Assembly: GCA_036245525.1 (NCBI GenBank)
Contig: BTPG01000001.1
Location: 216,105,059 to 216,169,058, forward strand
Source of the DNA: Semisulcospira habei
Taxonomy: Eukaryota > Mollusca > Gastropoda > Semisulcospiridae
Direction: 5' to 3'
Length of the DNA: 64,000 nt
The notes beneath the pieces were generated by a model. The model made no database searches. It was not told the origin of the DNA and was given only the letters and a program-made list of their open reading frames with translations. Below, one piece after another: positions 20,804 through 31,619 of the stretch (the first letter of the stretch is position 1; each line of letters opens with the position of its first letter). A program made the translations under genes and the position numbers.

Positions 20804-21020
20804 TTAACCCTATCACTGCCGGTGGACGCAGACTTGTCTGTTGAGGCAGGGTTAATTCGACATCGAATAATCTCAGCTGTCCGAGAAACACGGATATAAA
20901 TAGGGCCAGCAAGAGGCAAAGAACCTCATGAGCCCCCGTAGATGCGGGGGCTCATGAGGTTCTTTGCCTCTTGCAGTTGGATGGCGTTGGCATTTTTGTT
21001 CCTGGCAGTGATGGGCTTAA
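20804..21020. mobile_element. 217-bp TTAA MITE with central 66-bp hairpin
   Basis: TTAACCCTATCACTGCCGG at the left; reading inward from the right end, TTAAGCCCATCACTGCCAG. The centre, 20909-20974, is the GCAAGAGGC palindrome, with arms that differ from the family consensus at paired positions (AAAGAACC and GGTTCTTT). It shows that the second palindrome family is also TTAA-bounded. Confidence 0.87.
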
Positions 21021-21167
21021 GTGACCTTGCGCTGTACGTGTCGTCAGCGGAGAAGTAAAACCACCAAGCTTTCGTTTTATGTCACAGCTGTGATTCGTTG
21101 GATAAAATTAATACTGTCATCGTAAACGCCTGGAGTGCACTTCTTCGGGTTGCAGGTCAGTGTAACT

Positions 21168-21255
21168 TTAACTCAATCAGCCCCGACACGACACAGCACG
21201 ATATGGATCGAGCATGATGGTTCAAGGGTGGTGCCAAAATAGCTTGAGGTATTGG
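21168..21255. mobile_element. Left half of a TTAA palindromic MITE
   Basis: TTAACTCAATCAGCCCC, then ATCGAGCATGATGGTTCAAG and a degraded GCTTGAGG centre; the right half is missing. Confidence 0.7.
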
Positions 21256-21407
21256 GAGCAAGGCAGCAGAGATTGGAAATGTAGTTAAGCTTAGGACTCG
21301 CATGTTATTTCGATTTCCTCTGACTTTAATTGTGCCCTGCAGTTGGAGGCGGACTTGCCCATCACTACTAGCATAGAGACCTAGATTCTCTCACCGCCTG
21401 CTTCCTT

Positions 21408-21668
21408 CAAGAGGCATAGATTCTCATGAGCCCCAGCAACTGCAGGGGTTCATGAGAATCTATGCCTCTTGCAGATGGAAACGGTTGGCTTGCGAGTGTC
21501 TTTTGCAATGGTTTCACTTTCACTCAGGGATTTCGGTTCCTTTCGGGAGACAATGTATTTACCTCTTGACTGCCGAGATAAAATGAACAAAGCCGAGCTG
21601 CAAGAGGCGTTGGTCTTGATGATGCCCCGTGCATATGCGGGGGTTCCACGAGGATCTATGCGTTTTGC
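21408..21668. repeat. Two GCAAGAGGCATAGAT-family hairpins
   Basis: 21408-21472 is well paired, with a paired change (AGATTCTCATG / CATGAGAATCT). 21600-21668 is a degraded copy (GCAAGAGGCGTTGG ... GAGGATCTATGCG). An 87-codon frame spanning both is repeat-derived. Confidence 0.75.
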
Positions 21669-21794
21669 TGAACCCCAGTTTCATCCGTCAAAGCGGATTG
21701 TAGAGACAAAAACTGTGTCCACGAGCAGTTAGGGACAATAAGCACTACGCAATAGGCGTCTCCAGTGGCGGGAAGAAATCACCAAAGCTACATC

Positions 21795-22035
21795 AAAACG
21801 GCATGTGCTTGGATCGACATGTGCGTGGAATTGGAACTGCGTGTGTTTGGAACGACATGTGCTTGGAACGGCATGTGCTCGGAACAGCATGTGCTTGGCC
21901 GAACTGCATGTGCTTGGAGCGACATGTGCTTGGAACGGCATGTGCTTGGAACGACATGTGCTTGGAACGACATGTGCTCGGAACGGCATGTGCTTGGAAC
22001 ATGTGCTTGGGACGACATGTGCTTGGAACTGCATG
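21795..22035. repeat. 15-16 bp minisatellite
   Basis: About 15 copies of CATGTGCTTGGAACGA with small variations. Open frames on both strands are artefacts of the unit. Confidence 0.92.
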
Positions 22036-22225
22036 TGCATTCTAGTCGATTCCTCTGTCACCGTTGGTAGGGGTAATGAAAGGTTTACGTGCAGAATTCT
22101 ACTGGGAGGTTTGGTGTCAAGTTGTCTAGTTTGGCTTCGTAGTGATTACTAAATCTGATTACTAAATCTGTTCGTGTCAGTAACAGATGTCACCTATTTT
22201 TATTGCCTTTTCAGACACCGTTCGT

Positions 22226-22290
22226 GCAAGAGGCATAGATTCTCATGAGCCCCTGCACTCGCAGGGGCTCATGAGAATCTCTGCCGCTTG
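22226..22290. repeat. GCAAGAGGCATAGAT-family hairpin
   Basis: Arms share the paired variant AGATTCTC / GAGAATCT; the loop is CACT between CCCCTG and CAGGGG. Confidence 0.85.
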
Positions 22291-22407
22291 TTTTACATGA
22301 AGTGTGTCCCAGTCTGGTAGGAGCCCGAGTTGGTTTCAGGAATCTAATTTCCAATCGCTGTCGGAAACCTCCACCTCCACCTCCACTTCCACAACTAACT
22401 GGATAGG

Positions 22408-22667
22408 TTAACCCTTTGGCTGTCGGTAGCGATTTTTGTCGCGATGATTCCGGCAGGAAGGGTTAGGGTTCGTCCGACAGGAAGGGTTAGGGTTAGTCCG
22501 GCAGGAAGGGTTAGGGTTAGTCCGGCAGGAAGGGTTAGGGTTAGTCCGGCAGGAAGGGTTAGGGTTAGTCCGGCAGGAAGGGTTAGGGTTGGTCCTGCAG
22601 GAAGGGTTAGGGTTAGTCCGGCAGGAATCATCGCGACAAAAACCGCTACCGACACCCAAAGGGTTAA
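22408..22667. mobile_element. TTAA MITE with telomere-like minisatellite in its centre
   Basis: TTAACCCTTTGGCTGTCGGT and the inverted right end bound the unit, as in the 110-bp element at 16451-16560. About seven copies of a 24-bp unit, GCAGGAAGGGTTAGGGTTAG plus TCCG, fill the loop (22452-22627). Each holds TTAGGGTTAG, which resembles animal telomere repeat. Confidence 0.9.
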
Positions 22668-23142
22668 TGAAACGAAGCTAGTTGGATCCGGAATATACAG
22701 GAAAAAACTGTGGAAAGTACAGGCTGCCACTACACCTTTGGCAGAGCACAGGCTTGGGGCGAGAAATGCGTTTTGACTGCGTGTGGTAATTCATCGTGCT
22801 TCTTCTGTTTGCTGTAATTTTTTTTTTTTATCTTTTAAAAAAAATGATCGTGAACAGAGAAAATTGACTACTGCTCTGTGAAGTGAAAAGCGAGATGTGC
22901 ACTGTATTACAATGAAAACCTCTCTTTTCACAAAAATTGACTTATATTTGTTTGCCTTCACGTTGTTGTTTTTGGTTTTGATTGGTTTTTGTTTCTTTTT
23001 TATTTTTGTTGTTTGATTTTGGGTTTGTTTTGTAGGGTTTTTGGGTTTGTTTGTTTTTTGTTGTTTTGTTTTGTTTTTGGTTTTTTTGTTTTGGTTTTTT
23101 TTTTTTTTTGTTGTGTGTTGTTTTTGGTTTGTTTGTTATTTG

Positions 23143-23239
<97 letters not shown>

Positions 23240-23470
23240 TTCGTTTTTTTGTTTTTGGTTTGTTTGTTTTCTTTTCTTTCTTCTTTGTTGTTTTTTGTTG
23301 GTTTGGTTTTTTGGGGTTGTTGGCTGTTTTTTTTAGTGTGTGTGTGTGGGGCGGGGGTGTGGGAGGGGGCTGGGGGTGGAGGGGGTTTACAGAGCAGAAC
23401 CCTGCACACTAACACAGTGAAAACGCGTTTCGCTGCCAGTGCCTGTGGAGTGACAGACTGATCAGATGAT
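22668..23470. other. Gene-free T/G-rich DNA with long (GT)n
   Basis: About 22950-23340 is TTG/TTTG-rich, with pure (GT)n at about 23144-23238. Long frames on both strands here are simple-sequence artefacts. Confidence 0.85.
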
Positions 23471-23575
23471 TGGGAGATAGCAGGGTTGGGTGTTGTATTA
23501 CACCTTGGGAGATAGCAGGGTCGGCTGTTGTATTACACCTTGGGAGATAGCAGGATCGGGTGTTGGAGTTCCATC
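23471..23575. repeat. 35-bp tandem repeat, three copies
   Basis: Units start TGGGAGATAGCAGG at 23471, 23506 and 23541. Confidence 0.9.
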
Positions 23576-23991
23576 TTATTCCCGAGAGGCCTCACCAACC
23601 ATCTGTCTGGGACCTAGTGCGGTTTTGTCCTCTTCCCAAACAGCTGACTGTGCGGCACTAGCACGAGACCGTGCATTAGTACAGATGCCGTTGAGCTATC
23701 ACGGGCGACGTCTGTTTTTACAGTTTGACGGCTACGTGAAAGATGTCTGCCCTAGGAATGCAAAAGACATAAGTCCGTTTGTGTGGCAAGCGAGAATGTC
23801 GTCATATCGCCATGAACTCTCGCTTTCCACAAAATGGACTGATGTCTTTAGACAAATTATAGCGGAGATGAACAGGAGTGTGTTTCAAACTTAAATTGTG
23901 CTTTAGGTCTTGCTGTCCAAACGGCTGTCGTGCTCTAAGATCGATTTTACCAAATCTGTGCCCTGTCGTCTGAAGAATACAACGCAGCCAT
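23576..23991. other. 5' flank of ureG, no supported gene
   Basis: A frame across 23690-23894 has no recognisable features and no splice signals that join it to ureG. Core promoter elements for ureG may lie here or to 24190 but none is clear. Confidence 0.4.
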
Positions 23992-24083
23992 CGACCATGA
24001 TAGTTCAAGGGTGGTGCCAGAATCGCTTGGCGTCTGGAGGCGCCAGGCTATTCTGGCACCACCCTTGAACTATCATGGTCGAT
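23992..24083. mobile_element. 92-bp palindrome 114 bp upstream of the ureG ATG
   Basis: ATCGACCATGATAGTTCAAG and its complement at the ends, centre GGCGTC-TGGA-GGCGCC. It is a member of the first palindrome family (GGTGGTGCC subtype, matched in both arms). It lies in the promoter or 5' leader of ureG. Confidence 0.85.
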
Positions 24084-24197
24084 CCGTCTCTTGTTTGAAG
24101 TCTGGCGGGTGTCCGTAGGTTGACATTTGATGTGCGGGAGTTCTAGTGTCTACTTTTCTGTTTTCAGATTGTTCGTTTGTAGCTTAGGGCGGCTGAG

Positions 24198-27100
24198 ATG
24201 GAGGACAGCGGAGCAGCGAGTGACAAGTGTGTGTTTCAGAAAGGTGAGTGCTTGAAGATGCCATCTGGTTTGTGTCGTCGTTGTTGCTTCTGTTGTTGTT
24301 GTTGTTGTTGTTGCTGCTGCTGCTGTTGTTGTTGACGTTGCTGCTGCTGTTGTTGCTGTTGTTGTTGCTGCTGTTGTATTTGTTGTTTTGTTTCTGTTCT
24401 TGTTGCTGCTGTTGTTTTGTTATAGTTGTTGTTGCTGTTGTTTTTGTTTTGTTGTTGCTGTTGTTGTTCCTGCTGTTGTTGTTGCTGTTGTTGTTGCTGC
24501 TGTTGTTGCTGATGCTGTTTTATTTGTTGTTTTGTTTCTGTTCTTGTTGCAGCTGTTTTGTTATAGTTGTTGTTTTGTTGTTGCTGTTGTTGTTCCTGAT
24601 GTTGTTGCTGCTGTTTTTGTTGCTGCTGTTGTTGTTGTTGCTGTTGTATTTGTTGTTTTTTTCTGTTCTTGTTGTTGCTGCTTTTGTTATAGTTTTGGTG
24701 TTGTTGCTGCTGTTGCTGTTGTTGCTGTTTCTGTTCTTCTTCTTGTTGTTGCTTTCTCTTCTTAGAACTCCTTGTCCTCCTTCCTCGTCCACGTTCTTGC
24801 TTTTCTGTAGTAGCGACGATGAAGATGCCGCATCTCATTTGCATACTTGGATTGCTTATGACGACAATGACGATGATGGTGTTGGTGATAATGGCGCTAA
24901 TCAAGCACTACCATGGATTTGTCACTGTGGATTCATTACTTGCAGTTAACGTGTGCCCTAGAATTAGACCTGCAGAAGGTACATATAGCATTGTGACTTA
25001 TCTGATTATTGTTCTTCTTGTTGATTTAATCAATTCAGCCCTAACACACTGGAACAGAGGACAGATCGATTATTAAAGTTCAAGGGTGGTGTCAGAATAG
25101 CCTTGTGACCACCTTTCAAATGCTGTAATTTTGACGTTGGATTTTTTTTTTTTCAAATTGTGATAGTTGGCAGCACAGCAGAAGGGCACCATAGCCACAC
25201 CCACCCTCACGGCCACACCCATGACCACGCCCACGGCCACACCCACGAGATTATGGATTCCCCTGGGACGTACACGGAGCGGGACCAACCCTTGTACCGC
25301 ACCGACTGGGCTAAAGTACGTCATTCCCAGATGGCAGTGAAGGGGTTAACCCACTGTACCCCAAGCCCCAAATGTCGCCGTCGTCCTCTGAAGGCTGCAT
25401 TGCAGTGCAGGACACAGATCGACCATGATAGTTCAAGGGTGATGCCAGAATAGCTTGGCGCCCATAGGCGCCAAGCTATTCTGGCATCACCCTTGAACTA
25501 TCATGGTCAATCCTTATCTTGCTGTGGTGTGTCTGGGGTAGAATGAATTAAGATATGTAATAGTGCTAATCGTCGCTATTATTATTATCATTGTTATCGT
25601 TATCGTTATTATTATTATTATCATTGTTATCGTTATTATTATTATCATTGTTATCGTTATTATTATTATTAATCATTGTTATCGTTATATTGTTGTTGTT
25701 ATCATTATCATTACTATTACTATTTGACACTGTGAGCAGGCAAGGCATGTGGCAGATCCTGGGGCGACTAGGTTGTCCCCCAAAGTTCCTCAACATGATC
25801 GTCCAGCTCCACGAGGACCAGCAAGGCCAGGTCAGACTAAACAGTGACCTCTCAGAACCATTCCCCATTCGCAACGGCGTGAAGCAAGGCTGCGTGCTGG
25901 CACCGACCCTCTTCACCATCTTCTTCAGCATGATGTTGAAGCAGGCCACAGTGGACCTCGACGATGACGACGCAGTGTACATCAGGTATCGTCTCGATGG
26001 CAGCCTGTTCAACCTCAGACGACTGCAGGCCCACACCAAAACCCTAGACCAACTGATTCGTGAGCTGCTCTTCGCTCATGACGTTGCCCTCGTTGCACAC
26101 ACAGAGAGAGCCTTGCAGCGCATTACGTCCTGCTTCGCAGATGCTGCCCAGCTCTTTGGACTTGAGGTCAGTCTGAAAAAGACAGAGGTCCTTCATCAGC
26201 CGGCACCCAAGGAAGAGCATCGCCCTCCCCACATCACCATCGGCGAGTCCGAACTGAAGTCTGTACACCAGTTTACCTACCTTGGCTGCATCATCACGTC
26301 AGACGCCAAGCTGGACAAGGAGCTGGACAACAGGCTGGCAAAAGCGAACAGTGCTTTCGGGCGACTATTCAAGCGGGTGTGGCACAATCAACAGCTGAAA
26401 AAAGGCACCAAGATCAGCGTGTACAGAGCTGTCGTCCTCACCACCCTGCTGTACGGTTCCGAGTCCTGGGCCCTCTACCGCAGCCAACTACGACTCCTCG
26501 AACGCTTCCACCAGCGCTGCCTGCGTACCATCCTGGGCATTCACTGGAGTGACTATGTCACCAACGTCGAGGTCCTTGAACAGGCGGAAACTGTGAGCAT
26601 CGAGGCTTTGCTGCTGCGGACACAGCTTCGCTGGGCGGGGCACGTCTCCAGGATGGAGGATCATCGCCTACCCAAGATCACTCTGTTCGGCGAGCTCGCC
26701 ACTGGACACCGAGACAGAGGGGCACCAAAGAAGAGATACAAAGACTGTCTCAAGAAGTCACTTAGTGCCAGCCAAATCGACCACCGCCAGTGGTCTTCGC
26801 TTGCTGCGGACCGTGACACCTGGCGCTCCACCATTCACAAGGCAGCCATCTCCTTTGAGGACTCTCGCAGAGCTAACCTTAAGGACAAGCGGCTCAGAAG
26901 AAAAAACAGAGTTGTCGTAACTCAGAACCCTGACCAGACCTTCCCCTGCAGCCACTGCGGTCGAACCTGCCTGTCCCGGATTGGCCTCCGCAGCCACGAA
27001 AATGCCTGCAGACGACGTGGGCAAGCCCTATAGAATCTTCGTTCGCGAAGTCAAGCCAAGAGATGACTATTACTATTACTATTATTATTTTTATTACTAT

Positions 27101-30100
27101 TCTTGTTATTATTATAATAGTAGTAGTAGTATTGTTATTGTTGCTAGTAGCACTATTATTAGTATTGTTCTTCTTGGTTGGTTAGTTCCGGGTTTAACGT
27201 CCACGGCACCGAAGTGATAATGGACGGCCCTGACGGGCGGGTTATGGGGGACAGGGAAATCTATTGCTTATGGAGTACGGCCTGAACACTCATCAATTCA
27301 GGCGCACTGCAACTGTGCCACTTTGATTTACCAGGACATGCTATTGAACAAGCCCGTCTTTTTTCCCTGGATTGTGAGTCCAGCTACCGGGGCCGGGACG
27401 GGATTCGAACCCACGACCCGGTGATTCCCTTCGCTCTCTTGCTCCGACGCTTAACCGCCTGAGCTATTTCGGACTCTATCTATTGTTTCTTCTGTTATAT
27501 TTATTATTGTGCCTTGCCCAGAGAGCCTTCACGGTGGGCATTGGCGGTCCGGTGGGGTCGGGCAAGACGGCGCTGGTCCTGGCTTTGTGTCGTCACCTCA
27601 GGGACTCGCACGGCGTGTGTGTCGTCACCAATGACATCTTCACCAGGTAAGAACAGTTGTCTTCTTGTTGACACAGAGACAGTTTGCTTCCGCTACTATC
27701 ACAACCACGTGTTCGTCTGTTTTGGGCGGATTGCACCGCTGATGACCGGACATTATGGTGTAAGCCCTTCTTTGCCAGTGGATGCAGACTGTTTTGAAGT
27801 CGTAACTATTTAGTTCCCAGGGTCACCCTGGTCAGCCCCACGGGTTTGCCCCTCTATTCTGGGGCATATGTTTCTGTCTACCCTTGGTCCATTCACCTGT
27901 ATTTTCCTTTTTTAAACTCTCCCTGGTGTCTGCGCTTCCTGTAGCTCTTGATATTGGATGTGTGTTGCTAAATGGTCTTATGTTTATTTAGCATATTATA
28001 CCGGCTGGCGTGACATACATTCAATATTCTGTTTAGTTTAGTTGTTTTGTTTTGTTGTTGTTGTTGTTTTTCTTTGGACAAGCAGTGCAGACACGTCCTG
28101 AGAAAGTCTCAGTTCTTGCTGTCGGGACGTTAAGTACTGTACAACCCATTTTTGACTGCGAGCGCTTGACCGCCATGTTCTGTTCCGTGTGTTGCAGGGA
28201 AGACTGGGAATTTCTCGTCCGAAACGAGGCTCTGCCTGAAGAGCGCATGCGCGCGGTGGAGACAGGAGGATGCCCCCATGCGGCCATCAGAGAAGTAAGG
28301 GAGGTTACACACTTTACGTTCACACAGCATATAGCTTAGAGGTCACGGACTACAGCGCCGTTTCCGTACTGTCCAGTCTCTTAGCCTTAGTCAGTCCCAG
28401 TCATCCCCTAATATTTCAATTCCCTAAAAAAACACTACCGCCCACCAGCTGCACATTTGCCATGCACAAAATACAACAAAAAAAAAAAAACAGCACATCA
28501 CCCGTCTCATTTCTTGGCTATGAAACTGGTTCCTTACCAACCCCACACCCAAGCACAGCTGAAATCAGCGTGCTCCTCAAATCAGTACGTCAACGGCAAC
28601 TCAACATAGGCCCACAATTCTCCATTGGATAAGCTCAGGATGGCATGAATCAAAGCACCAAACAATTCTCCTCTCAGCTAACCGGACATTTCCAGCAAAT
28701 TCCAACATTCAGCCCTACTACAAAGGCAAAAATTATTTTTAAAAACACCGGTCCTCTTACTGCCTCAACTGGCCAAATTTGACTGTATAATGTGACCTAG
28801 AACTGCACGCTGAGCGCTACTGGTAAAATACAGAAGATGGTTCGCCCGCGATAGCTCAGTTGTTCGTGATGTCAGTTTCGCCTCAAATAGTCCACGTGAG
28901 GGTATGTTTGCAAGTGCTCGGTAATGGGATGTCGTGCTTCTAGTAAAGGATCAGTTCCCTCGGGAGGAGTGGTGGGGGGGGGGGGTACCAACTTTTTGTT
29001 TGGGACCTTCATCCTGATGCAAAAGCCTCCCCGACGCTAGACCTTACTTCCAGTGTCCGAAAACTCGAAAAGCGGAGGTGGTGGGGGGGATGGGGGCCAA
29101 ACACCCCCCCCCCCACACACACACACACACACACCCCCACCCCCCACCCAAAAAAAAAGAGACTTTGTTAAAGCCTTGTTTTAAAGATTTTTTTTTTTTG
29201 GTGTGTGTTTGTGGGGGGGGGGGGGGGGGTCCGAAACCCCTGGAACACCCCAACCCATAGTACCTGCCCCTGGTGTGCCTGTTTGCGGTAGACTTATGTA
29301 TTAGCAAATTTCATAATTATGTCGTACACACTCAGCCGAAGTCATTTGATGATCATGTTACTGTCGTGTTCTTTTTCCTGACGTTTTCACATTCAACAGA
29401 CATAGATTTCCATGAGCCCCTGCAGTCGCAGTACTATACTGGTGCAGTCGCAGTACTATACTGGTGCAGTCGCAGTACTGTACTGATGCAGTCACAGTAC
29501 TATACTGGTGCAGTCGCAGTACTATACTGGTGCAGTACTATACTGGTGCAGTACTGTACTGGTGCAGTACTATACTGGTGCAGTCGCAGTACTATACTGG
29601 TGCAGTACTATACTGGTGCAGTCGCAGTACTATACTGGTGCAGTCGCAGTACTATACTGGTGCAGTCGCAGTACTGTACTGGTGCAGTCGCAGTACTGTA
29701 CTGGTGCAGTCGCAGTACTATACTGGTGCAGTACTATACTGGTGCAGTCGCAGTACTATACTGGTGCAGTACTATACTGGTGCAGGCGCAGTACTATACT
29801 GGTGCAGTCGCAGTACTATACTGGTGCAGTACTGTACTGGTGCAGTCGCAGTACTATACTGGTGCAGTCGCAGTACTATACTGGTGCAGTCGCAGTACTA
29901 TACTGGTGCAGTCGCAGTGTACTGTACTGGTGCAGTCGCAGTGTACTGTACTGGTGCAGTCGCAGTGTACTGTACTGGTGCAGTCGCAGTACTATACTGG
30001 TGCAGTCGCAGTACTATACTGGTGCAGTCGCAGTATTGTATGGTCCAGTCGCAGTACTGTACTGGTGCAGTAACAGCACTGTACTGGTGCAGTAACAGCA

Positions 30101-31558
30101 CTGTACTGGTGCAGTCGCAGTACTATACTGGTGCAGTCGCAGTACTATACTGGTGCAGTACTATACTGGTGCAGTCGCAGTACTGTACTGGTGCAGTCGC
30201 AGTACTATACTGGTGCAGTCGCAGTACTATACTGGTGCAGTCGCAGTGTACTGTACTGGTGCAGTCGCAGTGTACTGTACTGGTGCAGTCGCAGTGTACT
30301 GTACTGGTGCAGTCGCAGTGTACTGTACTGGTGCAGTCGCAGTACTATACTGGTGCAGTCGCAGTACTATACTGGTGTAGTACTATACTGGTGCAGTCGC
30401 AGCACTATACTGGTGCAGTCGAAGTACTGTACTGGTGCAGTCGCAGTACTGTACTGGTGCAGTCGCAGTATTGTACTGGTCCAGTCGCAGTACTATACTG
30501 GTGCAGTAACAGCACTGTACTGGTGCAGTCGCAGTACTATACTGGTGCAGTCGCAGTACCATACTGGTGCAGTACTATACTGGTGCAGTCGCAGTACTAT
30601 ACTGGTGCAGTACTATACTGGTGCAGTACTGTACTGATGCAGTCGCAGTACAGTACTAGTGCAGTCGCAAGGGCTCATGAGAATCTATGCCTCTTGCTGG
30701 CCAAGATTTGATTCTGTTATTCCTTCAATTCATAGCTGTAATCCGGGCTCAACATACAACTTTTCTCTCTCTCACTCTCTTAGGACTTCTCTCTCAACAT
30801 GGAGGAAGTGAAAGAACTCACCCTCAAATTCAAACCGGAAATCGTCTTCATCGAGTCAGGGGGAGACAATCTGGCGGCCAACTTCAGCCGAGAGTTAGCG
30901 GACTTTATCATCTACGTCATTGACGTGGCAGGTGGCGATAAGGTGCCCCGGAAAGGGGGGCCAGGCATCACCCAGAGTGACTTGCTCGTCGTCAACAAAA
31001 CAGACCTTGCTGAGGCGGTCGGTGCAGACCTCAAGGTAAGGAAGAAAAAGGTCTTCGGGCAGGACGTCGGCCGCACCCGGGCCAGCGCGCGACTGTGCAC
31101 GGTCCCACGGCGACCGACGTCGGCCCGATGGTCTGTTGCTTACCGGGTCCTTCAAATAATGCTGGGACTTGGAACGACGGTACCACCATTTCATTTCAAT
31201 TGGACAACAGAGAAGGCCATCGTAAGCAATGCGCCTTAGGCACAGTAAAACCACGGCGGTCACGAGTGTGCAAAAGATCTTAGGGCTGAACCTAATTTTT
31301 AATGAGCAAGGTGTCTTCGGGTCGAAATCGGCCCGAAGACATCTTGCTCATTAAAAATATCGTCGGCCTTAAGATCTGTCGCTCACTTGCTGTTACTGTA
31401 CGCGTCAGTCATGAACCCATTTGCAGGTGATGTCAAAGGACGCAACTCTGATGAGGCAGGACGGGCCGACAATCTTCACCCAGGCCAAAAATGGCGTCGG
31501 GGTCAAGGACGTGGCGGATCTTATTCTGCAGAGCTACATGTTGCAGACCAAACGATAG
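24198..31558 (+). CDS. ureG: Urease accessory protein UreG, six exons
   Basis: SIMIBI-class GTPase that delivers nickel to apo-urease in the cytosol. Coding exons: 24198-24243, 25182-25315, 27522-27646, 28198-28294, 30784-31035, 31427-31558; all introns are GT-AG, phases agree, and the total is 261 residues. Visible motifs: a His-rich nickel-binding stretch (residues 18-37), P-loop GPVGSGKT (69-76), TNDIFT (96-101), the metal-site Cys-Pro-His in ETGGCPH (123-129), ESGGDNL (158-164), DVAGGDK (181-187) and the NKTD base-recognition motif (205-208). Length and motif order match eukaryotic UreG and no essential residue is missing, so it is probably functional. Introns carry a LINE, a SINE, TTAA elements and minisatellites. 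No urease, UreD or UreF gene is in the window. The start is the first ATG before a good donor; a separate 5' untranslated exon is possible. Confidence 0.95.
24277..24745. repeat. TTG/CTG trinucleotide microsatellite in ureG intron 1
   Basis: About 470 bp of GTT and GCT triplets with TTT interruptions. On the minus strand it reads as poly-Gln and on the plus strand as poly-Leu; neither is a gene. Intron 1 (24244-25181) also has a half palindrome at about 25075-25107. Confidence 0.95.
25345..25551. mobile_element. TTAA palindromic MITE in ureG intron 2
   Basis: TTAA at 25345 and 25548 flank it. The right terminus is GGGGTAGAATGAATTAA, the inner left block is TGCATTGCAGTGCAGGACAC and the palindrome is 25417-25512 (GGTGATGCC subtype in both arms). 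It begins only 30 bp after exon 2. Confidence 0.88.
25577..25724. repeat. (ATT/ATC)n microsatellite
   Basis: Trinucleotide-rich tract immediately 5' of the intron 2 LINE; it may have served as the insertion target. A similar TAT-rich tract follows the LINE to about 27130. Confidence 0.9.
25725..27068 (+). mobile_element. 5'-truncated LINE in ureG intron 2, catalytic site mutated
   Basis: One open frame to TAG near 27033 (about 435 codons of RT). It begins at DTVSRQGMW, before the [13 protein letters not shown] block of the palm. The catalytic FADD has become FAHD ([14 protein letters not shown]), losing an essential Asp. [18 protein letters not shown] and [15 protein letters not shown] follow, and the protein ends in a CxxC...HxxxxC zinc finger. 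ATTACTATTACTATT occurs on both sides (25710-25724, 27069-27083), a likely target duplication although in simple sequence. It is not mobile. The long open frame suggests a recent insertion. Confidence 0.88.
27175..27480 (-). mobile_element. tRNA-derived SINE in ureG intron 2
   Basis: Inverse copy of the SINE at 9612-9924. On the minus strand the A box is at 27466-27455 (TAGCTCAGGCGG) and the B box at 27411-27401 (GGTTCGAATCC). The tail CTAACCAACC is near 27175. Flanks TATTGTTCTTCT and TATTGTTTCTTC (about 27162 and 27481) look like a slightly diverged target duplication. It ends about 40 bp before exon 3. Confidence 0.87.
28341..28797. mobile_element. 457-bp GGTCAC-ended MITE with TAGA duplication
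   Basis: The element starts GGTCAC and ends GTGACC; TAGA flanks it at 28337-28340 and 28798-28801. It lies in ureG intron 4, 46 bp after exon 4. Nearly identical to 50973-51437, so it moved recently. There is no coding frame and its internal sequence is A/T-run rich. Confidence 0.9.
29393..30699. repeat. Hairpin whose loop became a 1.2-kb minisatellite (ureG intron 4)
   Basis: The left arm CATAGATTTCCATGAGCCCC (from about 29400) and right arm GGGCTCATGAGAATCTATGC (to about 30690) are the two arms of a GCAAGAGGCATAGAT hairpin. Between them lie about 60 units of the 22-bp repeat TACTATACTGGTGCAGTCGC plus AG, some missing TCGCAG (16 bp) and some gaining GTACTG. TGCAGTCGC is also the loop-side sequence of the left arm, so the array grew from the loop. 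Frames of up to 415 codons across it are artefacts. Confidence 0.9.
31276..31376. repeat. Foldback element in ureG intron 5
   Basis: Arms of about 46 bp begin GATCTTAGGGC and end GCCTTAAGATC, with AATGAGCAAGGTGTCTTCGG pairing to its complement around a 10-nt loop. This palindrome is unrelated to the two main families. Confidence 0.85.
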
Positions 31559-31619
31559 ATGTGGCAACCGAGCGACTCGACCTTATACCTATCTTGTCAC
31601 GCCTGGTGGAAAGTGCCTG

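Noticed and set aside
22452..22627. Interstitial telomere marking a chromosome fusion
   Set aside because: The TTAGGG words are part of a 24-bp unit inside a bounded MITE, not a pure telomeric tract.
23690..23894. Possible upstream exon of ureG
   Set aside because: No similarity to UreG, no matching splice signals, and exon 1 of ureG already has a plausible ATG and donor.
24236..24904. Poly-Gln protein on the minus strand / poly-Leu protein on the plus strand
   Set aside because: TTG/CTG microsatellite within ureG intron 1; no flanking protein features.
29464..30711. 415-codon frame through the 22-bp minisatellite
   Set aside because: All three plus frames are open across the array, as expected for a stop-free repeat; no initiation or splice context.
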